Assembly (NCBI RefSeq): GCF_004345605.1
Contig: NZ_SLVY01000010.1
Coordinates: 124,001 to 188,000, forward strand
Source: Rhodococcus sp. SMB37
GTDB taxonomy: Bacteria; Actinomycetota; Actinomycetes; Mycobacteriales; Mycobacteriaceae
Direction: 5' to 3'
Length of the DNA stretch: 64,000 nucleotides
In this document: positions 35,861 through 43,239 of the stretch, piece after piece
How the letters are laid out: every line of letters starts with the position of its first letter
Numbering within the stretch: the first letter of the stretch is position 1
Notes under the pieces: generated by a model
The model's input: the letters and a program-made list of their open reading frames with translations, nothing else
Told to the model about the DNA's origin: nothing
The model's database searches: none
Position numbers and translations under genes: made by a program

Positions 35861-37534
35861 TTGGACACGTTCGCCGAAGTAGTGCGTTCCCGCAAGGGCG
35901 ACGACAAGATCGGTCTGCGGTTCGAGGACCGGCAATGGACCTGGGACCAGGTGATCCAGGAGAGCGCCGACCGTGCGGCCGCGCTCACCGCCGCCGTCGG
36001 GGAGCCCGCCGATCGTCGTCGACATATCGGCGTGCTGCTCGAGAACGTCCCGGACTTCGTGTTCTGGATCGGGGCCGGTGCGCTCGCCGGTGCCGTGGTG
36101 GTGGGGATCAACGCGAGCCGCAGCGGACCGGAGATCGCCGATGACATCCGTCAGGTCGACGTGGACTTCGTCATCACCGAATCGCGCCTCGCGCACCTGG
36201 TGGACGGCACCGACCACGGTCTGCCCGCCGACCGGATCCTCGACATCGACTCGCCCGAGTACCTGCGCTTCCTCGAACCGCATCGCGGCGCCGATCTGCC
36301 CGACTCCGTTCCTTCGCCCGACGACATCGCCCTGCTGCTGTTCAGTTCCGGGTCGACAGGCAGGCCGAAGGCGGTCATCGTCACGCAGGGCAGGCTCGGG
36401 AAACTCCTCGACGTCCTCGTCGAGCGCACGCAGATGCGGCGCGACTCGGTGGCGTACCTGTGCATGCCGCTCTTCCACGGCAATGCCGTCATGCTCAACC
36501 TCGGCACCGCCATGCGCGTCGGCGCGACCGTCGGCCTGATCCGGAAGTTCTCGGCCAGCCGATTCGCCGACGATATCCACCGTTACGGCGCGACCTTCGT
36601 CAACTACGTCGGGCGTGCGCTGTCGTACGTGCTCAACAAGCCCGAAGATCCGCGTGACCGCACCGGCACGCTCGAAGTCGCTTTCGGCACCGAAGCATCC
36701 GAGGTCGATATTGCCCGGTTCTCGGAGCGATTCGCGTGCACGGTCATCGAGGGCTACGGCTCGAGCGAGGGCGTCTTCCGGATCAACCGCACCCCGGACA
36801 CCCCCGTCGGGTCGCTGGGTGTGGCGCCGGGGGGCGCCGACGTGCGGGTCCTCGACGAGAACACCGGTGAGGAATGCCCCCGCGCGCAGTTCGACGACAC
36901 CGGGCGCCTGCTCAACTCCGAGGCGGTCGGACAGATCGTCGCGATCGGCGGTGCCGCGTCGTTCGAGGGCTACTACAAGAACCCGGGAGCGGCCGCCCAA
37001 CGCGTCAAGGACGGCGACTTCTGGTCCGGCGACCTCGCCTACCGCGATGCCGACGGATTCTTCTATTTCGCAGGCCGCGCATCGGATTGGCTGCGCGTGG
37101 ACAGCGAGAACTTCTCGGCCGCACCCGTCGAGCGCATCCTGGTGCGGATCCCCGGGATCTTGTCGGCACCGGTGTTCGCGGTACCGGACCCGGCGACGGG
37201 CGACCAGGTGATGTGCGCTGTCGAGCTCGACGCCGGCACGGTGTTCGATCCGCAGGTATTCGGGCAGACACTCGCCGAGCAGCCGGACATGGGAGACAAG
37301 TGGTGGCCGCGTTTCGTGCGCGTGACCGATCACATCCCGCTCACAGGCAGCAACAAGATCGACAAGGCGCCGCTGCGCGCCGCCGCGTGGAGCACCGCCG
37401 ACCCGGTATACGTCCGGGTGGGCCGTACCCCCGAATACGTTCTGCTCGACGACGAGGCGCGCGCGCAGATCGAACGAGACTTCACCGAGCAGGGTCGGGC
37501 CTCGCTGTTGCCGGCCCCGCTCACCTCTGCGTAG
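35861..37534 (+). CDS. FadD17-like acyl-CoA synthetase
   Basis: This 557-residue AMP-dependent ligase has the P-loop [50 protein letters not shown] and the C-terminal [13 protein letters not shown]. It resembles FadD17 of the M. tuberculosis cholesterol locus, whose family activates steroid side chains. The start is TTG 35861, with GGAGG six bases upstream. It sits between the MaoC-like gene and kshA, all rightward, so a role in side-chain or propionate activation is a reasonable inference; orthology to FadD17 is not certain. Confidence 0.75.
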   Translation: MDTFAEVVRSRKGDDKIGLRFEDRQWTWDQVIQESADRAAALTAAVGEPADRRRHIGVLLENVPDFVFWIGAGALAGAVVVGINASRSGPEIADDIRQVDVDFVITESRLAHLVDGTDHGLPADRILDIDSPEYLRFLEPHRGADLPDSVPSPDDIALLLFSSGSTGRPKAVIVTQGRLGKLLDVLVERTQMRRDSVAYLCMPLFHGNAVMLNLGTAMRVGATVGLIRKFSASRFADDIHRYGATFVNYVGRALSYVLNKPEDPRDRTGTLEVAFGTEASEVDIARFSERFACTVIEGYGSSEGVFRINRTPDTPVGSLGVAPGGADVRVLDENTGEECPRAQFDDTGRLLNSEAVGQIVAIGGAASFEGYYKNPGAAAQRVKDGDFWSGDLAYRDADGFFYFAGRASDWLRVDSENFSAAPVERILVRIPGILSAPVFAVPDPATGDQVMCAVELDAGTVFDPQVFGQTLAEQPDMGDKWWPRFVRVTDHIPLTGSNKIDKAPLRAAAWSTADPVYVRVGRTPEYVLLDDEARAQIERDFTEQGRASLLPAPLTSA

Positions 37535-37663
37535 TCGCGGCGGGGCGGGTCGGTCTCACCGAGCGGGATCTGCAGCTCGGCCGTGACATCGCTCACCTAC
37601 CGTGACGTTCATACAGCCCCACCGGGACTTGTCTCGCAGCCCGCGACGAGTCCGCGCCGCGAA

Positions 37664-37680
37664 CGGAACACGCAGTTCCG
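37664..37680. promoter_or_regulatory. Inverted repeat CGGAAC-N5-GTTCCG upstream of kshA
   Basis: A perfect six-base inverted repeat with a five-base spacer lies 36 bases before the kshA start. The arms resemble KstR half-sites but the spacer is longer than the KstR two-base spacing, so a different regulator or chance symmetry is possible. Confidence 0.35.
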
Positions 37681-37716
37681 CTCACTCGATCACTACTTCC
37701 GAAAGGACGGACGACC

Positions 37717-38898
37717 GTGAGCCTGGATACTTCCGGTGACACCGAAATCCGCGAAATCGTCGTCGGTTCCGCTCCTACCCGCTTTGCTCGCGGGTGGCAT
37801 TGCCTCGGGCTGGCGGAGTCCTTCAAGGACGGCAAGCCGCATTCCGTCGAAGCGTTCGGCACGAAGCTCGTCGCTTGGGCGGACAGCAACGGAGAGTTGA
37901 AGGTCCTCGACGGGTACTGCCGCCACATGGGTGGCGATCTGACCCAGGGCACCGTCAAGGGCGACAACATCGCGTGCCCCTTCCACGACTGGCGATGGGG
38001 CGGCAACGGCCGTTGCAAGGACATTCCGTACGCCCGTCGCGTGCCCCCGATCGCGAAGACTCGCTCGTGGCACACGCTCGAGCAGGACGGCCTGTTCTTC
38101 GTCTGGCACGACCCCCAGGGCAACGCACCGACGGACGACGCCGCGATCCCGCGGATCGAGGGCGCGACCAGTGACGAGTGGACCGACTGGGTCTGGTACA
38201 CCACCGAGGTCGACACCAACTGCCGCGAGATCATCGACAACATCGTCGACATGGCGCACTTCTTCTACGTGCACTACTCGTTCCCGACGTTCTTCAAGAA
38301 TATCTTCGAGGGACACGTCGCAACGCAGATCATGAAGGGCCAGGCCCGCACCGACATGCGGCCGAACACCGAGGGCCAGCCGAAGATGCTCGGCAGCCAC
38401 TCCGAAGCGTCGTACTTCGGCCCGTCGTTCATGATCGACGATCTGAAGTACCAGTACGAGGGCTACGACGTCGAATCGGTTCTCCTCAACTGCCACTACC
38501 CGGTTTCCGCCGACAAGTTCGTGCTCATGTACGGGATGATCGTCAAGAAGTCGGATCGGCTCGAGGGAGACGCTGCGCTCCAGACCGCGCAGCAGTTCGG
38601 CACCTTCATCGCGCGGGGCTTCGAGCAGGACATCCAGATCTGGAAGAACAAGACCCGGATCGAGAACCCGCTGCTGTGCGAGGAAGACGGACCGGTCTAC
38701 CAGCTGCGTCGCTGGTACGAGCAGTTCTACGTCGACGTCGAGGACGTCAAGCCGGAGATGACCGACCGCTTCGAGTTCGAGATGGACACCACCCGGCCGG
38801 TCGCAGCCTGGATGAAGGAAGTCGAGGCCAACCTCGCTGCAAAGGCAGCTGAGGCAGCCGCAGGCGCGGAGCAGGAAAATGCAGCCCCTCAGGTGTAG
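37717..38898 (+). CDS. kshA: KshA, oxygenase of 3-ketosteroid 9-alpha-hydroxylase
   Basis: This 393-residue Rieske non-heme iron oxygenase hydroxylates the 3-ketosteroid at C9, which leads to opening of ring B. The Rieske ligands are Cys68, His70 (CRHMGGDL), Cys87 and His90 (CPFHDWRW). The mononuclear iron region is DNIVDMAHFFYVHYSF with His181 and His186. The length and the acidic/Ala-rich tail match rhodococcal KshA. GTG 37717 follows GAAAGGACGG. The reductase partner KshB is encoded separately at 53558. A small gene overlaps its 3' end by 20 bases. Confidence 0.93.
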   Translation: MSLDTSGDTEIREIVVGSAPTRFARGWHCLGLAESFKDGKPHSVEAFGTKLVAWADSNGELKVLDGYCRHMGGDLTQGTVKGDNIACPFHDWRWGGNGRCKDIPYARRVPPIAKTRSWHTLEQDGLFFVWHDPQGNAPTDDAAIPRIEGATSDEWTDWVWYTTEVDTNCREIIDNIVDMAHFFYVHYSFPTFFKNIFEGHVATQIMKGQARTDMRPNTEGQPKMLGSHSEASYFGPSFMIDDLKYQYEGYDVESVLLNCHYPVSADKFVLMYGMIVKKSDRLEGDAALQTAQQFGTFIARGFEQDIQIWKNKTRIENPLLCEEDGPVYQLRRWYEQFYVDVEDVKPEMTDRFEFEMDTTRPVAAWMKEVEANLAAKAAEAAAGAEQENAAPQV

Positions 38899-39148
38899 CG
38901 ACTGCATGGCGCAGGTGCTGGTGAAGAAGAACAGCTGGGAACACACCGAGATCCAGTGGGATCAGCAGTCGCGTCAGCAGTGTCACCGGTCTCGCGGTGG
39001 GTTCGGGGCCGGGACGGATTCGTCCCGGCGCCCGGGCGCGCCGCGGCCGACGTGCCCGTCGATGGTCGCCACCATCACTCGCGCCGCGGCCGAGGGGCTG
39101 ATCGACGTCGTCGACGACGCGCCGGTTCCGGCCCCGATCGTCCAATAG
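38879..39148 (+). CDS. Small Cys-containing protein overlapping kshA
   Basis: This 89-residue product starts MQPLRCSDCMAQVLVKKNSW and contains CSDC plus two later cysteines (QQCHRS, PTCPSM). These could bind an iron-sulfur cluster or zinc. Its ATG at 38879 overlaps the kshA 3' end by 20 bases, which suggests translational coupling. No domain is recognised. Its location suggests an accessory role with KshA, but nothing in the sequence proves it. Confidence 0.65.
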   Translation: MQPLRCSDCMAQVLVKKNSWEHTEIQWDQQSRQQCHRSRGGFGAGTDSSRRPGAPRPTCPSMVATITRAAAEGLIDVVDDAPVPAPIVQ

Positions 39149-39195
39149 TCTCTGTGGCCGGATGACCGGCGCCACAACACTTTCGAAGGATATTG

Positions 39196-39999
39196 ATGAA
39201 CGCCACCCTTTCGATCGATCGCGCTCGGTACGGACAGTGGGCGGTGATCGCCGGTGGTTCCGAGGGCGTCGGCGCGGCCTTTGCCGACGAACTCGCCCGC
39301 GCGGGATTCGACCTGCTGCTCATTGCCCGCAAGCCGGAACCCCTCGAGGCGACCGCGGCAAAGGTGCGTGTGCACGGCGGTGAAGTGCGCACGCTCTCTC
39401 TGGATCTGCTCACGGCCGACGCCGTCGAGACGATCCGGTCGGCGACCGCCGACCTCGAGGTGGGCCTGTTCATCTTCAATGCCGGAGCCAACAGTTACGG
39501 CCACGAATTCGTCACCGGCGACCTCGACGGCTTCCGCGGCGTGATCGAACTGAACGTGCACCGTCAGATCGAACTGTCGCACCTGTTCGGGTCGCGGATG
39601 AAGGAGATGGGTCGCGGCGGCATCATGCTGCTCGGGTCGCTTGCCGGATACATGGGTTCGGAACACCAGAGCATCTACGCCGCGTCGAAGGCATTCAGCC
39701 GGGTCTTCGCGGAAAGCCTGTGGATCGAACTCGAGCCGTACAACGTGCACGTGGTCGAGCTGATCCTGGGAGTCACCCGCACACCCGCGATGGAGCGTGC
39801 AGGCCTGAACTTCGATGTGCCGGGCATGTTGGTGTCGGAGCCGGAGGACGTGGCCCGCGAGGGCCTCGAGCATCTGGCGGACGGCCCGGTGTGGGTTGCC
39901 GGCGGTAACTACGAGGCAGCGATCAAGCGCAGCGGCTTCCCGCGCGACAAGATGGTGCAGGGTGCCGCGAAGGCGATGCGGGCACTGCTGAACCGCTAG
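39196..39999 (+). CDS. Short-chain dehydrogenase/reductase
   Basis: This 267-residue classical SDR has the cofactor motif VIAGGSEGVGAAFADELA (GxxxGxG), FNAGANSYG, LLGSLAGYMGSEHQ with the active Ser, and IYAASKAFSR (YxxxK). It uses NAD(P)H to interconvert an alcohol and ketone. ATG 39196 follows GAAGGA. It lies 47 bases after the small Cys gene and is probably co-transcribed with kshA. A hydroxysteroid substrate is a fair guess from context but not shown. Confidence 0.85.
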   Translation: MNATLSIDRARYGQWAVIAGGSEGVGAAFADELARAGFDLLLIARKPEPLEATAAKVRVHGGEVRTLSLDLLTADAVETIRSATADLEVGLFIFNAGANSYGHEFVTGDLDGFRGVIELNVHRQIELSHLFGSRMKEMGRGGIMLLGSLAGYMGSEHQSIYAASKAFSRVFAESLWIELEPYNVHVVELILGVTRTPAMERAGLNFDVPGMLVSEPEDVAREGLEHLADGPVWVAGGNYEAAIKRSGFPRDKMVQGAAKAMRALLNR

Positions 40000-40111
40000 A
40001 CTCCAGAATCGGTCGCGCTGACCATCACGCCCGTTGTGTGGGCGTCGGCGTGGCGAGCAGCGTCCTCAACGCCACACATCCACTGATCCGATCACCCAAT
40101 CGAAACTAGTG

Positions 40112-40154
40112 GATCGCGGGCGGAGAACAACGATTTACTTCACCGCCCGCGATC
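40112..40154. terminator. Hairpin at resolvase 3' end
   Basis: Twelve-base arms GATCGCGGGCGG (40112-40123) and CCGCCCGCGATC (40143-40154) flank a 19-base loop. The right arm overlaps the resolvase stop codon. It may terminate the SDR and resolvase transcripts, or be a remnant end of a mobile unit. Confidence 0.55.
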
Positions 40155-40797
40155 ACCGTTCAGCGGTTCCAGCCGTTTCGACCTGCCGAGTGTTTCCGGT
40201 GTCCTCGCGTGCACGACGCAGTGCCGCGTACATCGCAGAGCGGGAGAGCCCGCTGATCTCGCAGAGCTGCGCGGCGCTGTAGTGACCGGATTCGTAGTCG
40301 TCGAGCAGTCGTTTGTGTTGCAGAGCCGAGAGTTTCGGCTGCTTACCTTTGAGTCGGCCGGCCTTCTTCGCTTCGGCCATTCCTTCCTTCGTCCTAGCCC
40401 TGATCAAGTCGGACTCGAACTCGGCCATCAATGCGAGCATGCCGAAGAAGAGCTTGCCGGTCGGATCCTTGGGGTCATGGATCGACCCGCCGATGCTCAA
40501 CCGGGTACCTTTCGCCTCGAGTTCGTCGGCGATGGCACGCAGATCGACGGCAGAGCGACCCAACCGGTCGAGTTTCGCCACGACCAACGTGTCACCGGTG
40601 CGGCACGCGGCCAGTGCTTCGCGCAGGCCGGGTCGTAGGCGGTTGCGTCCGGTGCAGCCCTTGTCGGTGTAGATCCGGTCCGGTTCGACGCCGAGGCGTT
40701 TGAGCGCTGTGCGCTGCGCTCGCAGATCTTGGCCTTGAGTGGAGCATCGGGCGTACCCGATGAGGATTTCGGTCACCAGGCGACGATAGTCCGTCAT
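40153..40797 (-). CDS. Serine recombinase (resolvase/invertase)
   Basis: This 214-residue site-specific recombinase of the Tn3 resolvase/Gin family has the active Ser19 in IGYARCSTQGQDLRAQRTAL, the basic LVVAKLDRLGRSAVDLR, and a C-terminal HTH (SAAQLCEISGLSRSAMYAALR). It appears intact. No transposase of the Tn3 type is adjacent, so it is probably the resolvase of a lost or distant element or a solo recombinase. It marks the left edge of the accessory island. Confidence 0.85.
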   Translation of the reverse strand: MTDYRRLVTEILIGYARCSTQGQDLRAQRTALKRLGVEPDRIYTDKGCTGRNRLRPGLREALAACRTGDTLVVAKLDRLGRSAVDLRAIADELEAKGTRLSIGGSIHDPKDPTGKLFFGMLALMAEFESDLIRARTKEGMAEAKKAGRLKGKQPKLSALQHKRLLDDYESGHYSAAQLCEISGLSRSAMYAALRRAREDTGNTRQVETAGTAER

Positions 40798-40904
40798 AGG
40801 TCACCTATCCCGGACCGACATGCAGGACGGTTAACCAGCGCACCCTTCGAGGCTGTGATCGGGGGCGGGATTCGGGGGCGGGGCCGTTTTCGGGTGTGCT
40901 GGTA

Positions 40905-40924
40905 GAGGATCGTCAAACAGGACA
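40905..40924. repeat. Left copy of GAGGATC-GTCAAACAG direct repeat
   Basis: The sequence GAGGATCGTCAAACAGGACA matches 41536-41556 except for one inserted base and one substitution. Both copies are followed about 35 bases later by CGAGCGAC...AAT. The two copies flank the GNAT gene. Confidence 0.7.
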
Positions 40925-40997
40925 CCTTGGCGCCGCGCCGAAAGCTGCAGGCGACCGAGCGACGACAATGTGGACGATGCGAACGGAAGGGGGCGGG

Positions 40998-41537
40998 ATG
41001 AAGGAGAGTCGTTGGACGATCCTGACTACTGATCGGGTGAGGATCACGACGTGGCTCGCTTCAGATCTGCAGGATCTGGCGGTGTTGCACGCCGACCCGC
41101 TCACGATGCGGTTCATCGGGCATGGGCGTCCCGAAACCGTCGACGAAGCACGGGCGAGGATTGCCGAATACCGTGACGAGCAACGGGTTCGAGGTTGGAC
41201 CAAATGCCGTGTGGCGAACCGTGATGGCGACATGATCGGTCGTGCCGGCTTCGGCGAAAGTAGCGCGGGTCGTGAGTTGGCGTATGCCCTGCGCCCAGAC
41301 CAGTGGAATCGTGGCCTCGCCACGGAGATCGCATCAGGCCTGGTCCGCTGGCACATCGAACATCCGACAGTCGACCAGTCGTCGAACGGCCTCTGCGCGC
41401 ACGTCGAGGCCGGGAACCATGCGAGCGTGCGGGTACTCGAGAAGGCAGGTTTCCACTTCGTGGATAAGCGCTTCTACAAGGGCGCCACCTGCGACTACTT
41501 TGAGTGTTCGGCCGCAGCCGGGGCGTGCACCATTTGA
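40998..41537 (+). CDS. GNAT-family N-acetyltransferase
   Basis: This 179-residue RimJ/RimL-type acetyltransferase starts at ATG 40998 with GGAAGGGGG upstream. Motifs are LAYALRPDQWNRGLATEIAS (acetyl-CoA binding Q/RxxGxG/A variant) and NHASVRVLEKAGFHFVDKRF. It transfers an acetyl group to an amine; the target is unknown. It is bracketed by two copies of a 20-base direct repeat, suggesting it moved as a unit. Confidence 0.8.
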   Translation: MKESRWTILTTDRVRITTWLASDLQDLAVLHADPLTMRFIGHGRPETVDEARARIAEYRDEQRVRGWTKCRVANRDGDMIGRAGFGESSAGRELAYALRPDQWNRGLATEIASGLVRWHIEHPTVDQSSNGLCAHVEAGNHASVRVLEKAGFHFVDKRFYKGATCDYFECSAAAGACTI

Positions 41538-41556
41538 GGATCCGTCAAACAGCACA
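41536..41556. repeat. Right copy of direct repeat flanking GNAT gene
   Basis: GAGGATCCGTCAAACAGCAC continues with A; it overlaps the GNAT stop codon and matches 40905-40924 with one extra C and one G/C change. CGAGCGACAAT follows at about 41594, as in the left copy. Confidence 0.7.
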
Positions 41557-41664
41557 TTTTCTGTGCCGTGTCGGGAGCCCTCACTTCGCCGAGCGACAAT
41601 TCGGGTCTGTCGCCGACGAGAATCAGGGAACCGACGCCCCCAGTCGGGCGACCTGCCACATTTG

Positions 41665-41946
41665 TCAGCCAAGAATGAAGGCAGCAGAAAAGGCCAGAAG
41701 CAGCGCCATCAACATGCCAGCTACGAACGACCACGCCCCCGTTCGCAGCCGAGCATTGATTCGCGGAACCCCCCACAAGACCGCTACAGCAACAGCGGCC
41801 GGAACGCCAATACCGAGAAGCCAGGACTGCCCGTCGTTTTCGTAAACTAGTCCAGATAGAGCCAATACCGACATTAGCAGCATCCATACCAACGCACCCA
41901 GAACGCCGCCAACCAAAAATTGCACTATCCGTTCCACAATTCTCAT
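41665..41946 (-). CDS. Small integral membrane protein
   Basis: This 93-residue product from ATG 41946 (MRIVERIVQFLVGGVLGALV) has three likely helices: about 7-34, 43-59 and 73-92 (SFVAGMLMALLLAFSAAFIL). An alternative GTG start at 41994 adds 16 residues. No family is recognised. It ends the leftward run with the lipoprotein and LGFP genes, though 61 bases separate it from the lipoprotein stop. Confidence 0.55.
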   Translation of the reverse strand: MRIVERIVQFLVGGVLGALVWMLLMSVLALSGLVYENDGQSWLLGIGVPAAVAVAVLWGVPRINARLRTGAWSFVAGMLMALLLAFSAAFILG

Positions 41947-42006
41947 ATTTTTTGCACGCTCTACCAACGCCCCCCGAGAAACAGCCGTGACCACACGGAC
42001 CCACGG

Positions 42007-43188
42007 CTAAATATTGTCGACATCGGAGACAGTGTACTGCGTCTTACCACTGAGAGTGTCCGACCCTGCAATTTCGTTAAGCCACGGCAATTCAATTGCA
42101 TCCAGAGTCTGGTTTCCACTAATTAGGTCAAACTCCGCATAAAATGGACTATTCCCGAAATCAAGAAAGGAAACCTTATCCCCCTCAACGGAAACACGAA
42201 CCCTGTCATGCCATTCAGGAATAATCCATTTGCGTTCCACCCCAGATGATCCTTCGAGGGCCGATGACATAACCTCACCATCTCCTGTTATCCAATATAA
42301 CCTGTCCCCGATAATAGAAAGAGAAGATCTTTCGGTTACCCAAGTATGCCCGGACATATCAAGAGGCCTTTCCGATCGGACACCAGTCTCGGTGTCGATC
42401 TGAACCAGCGTAAGGTCACCGCTTCCATCACTGGATATAGCATCTTCCCATATATATAGGGACACAAATTTTTTCCCATCAGAAGTGCATGCACCTGTAG
42501 GCGTAATACTGGAGAAATAACTCGGGTACTTCCACTCTGCTCGAACAGTCGGGAATCCAGATCCATCCAGTTCGTATAGATAATTATCTTCCGGATTTCC
42601 GGTCGAACCGATGTACGATTCACGCACCAGCGCAAAATTTCGATCACCGCAGTAGACGGAAGAGAAAACCATCCCTGGAACGCTCCCTGTCTTCAGGGAT
42701 CCATCTGCTGAGACGGAAGCGAATCTGTTTACGTATCGTCCATTGGAAATTCCGCTATTGAACCATATCGTAACCGCTCCAGAACTGGGGGCGTTCGCCA
42801 CGGATTGAACAATTGACTCCCTTTCGATCGGAAATTCATTCGAGGAATTTTCGGTCAAAATGGACACTCTGTCACCGAATGGAACAACTGCACTACGGCC
42901 CGAGATGGACGCCTGTAGAGAATGGATGGATTGTCCCTCTGATCTTCCCACTATTTCACCGTTCGAATCAAAGGCAAATACCATTGAGTTGTCAATTTCG
43001 TCAATAGATTCCACCCCTCTTGGCGAAATTGACACGATACCTACTGATTCCGTAGGGATGGTACGGGAGTTAGGTTCTCCGCTTTGATCCTGTGGAGCGC
43101 ATGAAACAGCAGAAAAAATCGAAATTGCGATCAACGCATTGATACGCGATCGGAGGGACTTCACCTTTGGTTTCATAACAGCTTTCAT
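42007..43188 (-). CDS. AT-rich putative lipoprotein, beta-propeller-like
   Basis: This protein of about 393 residues is unrecognised. The N-terminus (RSRINALIAISIFSAVSCAPQ) looks like a lipoprotein signal ending at Cys. The body has repeated strand-rich blocks such as MVFAFDSNGEIVGRSEG, ADGSLKTGSVPGMVFSS, SDGSGDLTLVQIDTETG and IIGDRLYWITGDGEVMSS, suggesting a beta-propeller. Its DNA is visibly more AT-rich than the rest of the window, with codons such as AAA, AAT and ATA, a sign of recent transfer. It sits 51 bases after the LGFP protein gene on the same strand. Confidence 0.7.
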   Translation of the reverse strand: MKAVMKPKVKSLRSRINALIAISIFSAVSCAPQDQSGEPNSRTIPTESVGIVSISPRGVESIDEIDNSMVFAFDSNGEIVGRSEGQSIHSLQASISGRSAVVPFGDRVSILTENSSNEFPIERESIVQSVANAPSSGAVTIWFNSGISNGRYVNRFASVSADGSLKTGSVPGMVFSSVYCGDRNFALVRESYIGSTGNPEDNYLYELDGSGFPTVRAEWKYPSYFSSITPTGACTSDGKKFVSLYIWEDAISSDGSGDLTLVQIDTETGVRSERPLDMSGHTWVTERSSLSIIGDRLYWITGDGEVMSSALEGSSGVERKWIIPEWHDRVRVSVEGDKVSFLDFGNSPFYAEFDLISGNQTLDAIELPWLNEIAGSDTLSGKTQYTVSDVDNI

Positions 43189-43239
43189 CGCCAGGTCGGC
43201 TCCGCAATCTTGGAAAATTGCGGAGCCGACCAATTTTGG

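Noticed and set aside
33173-37333. Leftward open frame of 1386 codons spanning ligase, MaoC-like and fadD17-like genes
   Set aside because: Only the downstream 560 codons have family motifs and a ribosome site; the rest is the antisense of two well-supported rightward genes, a common artefact of high GC.
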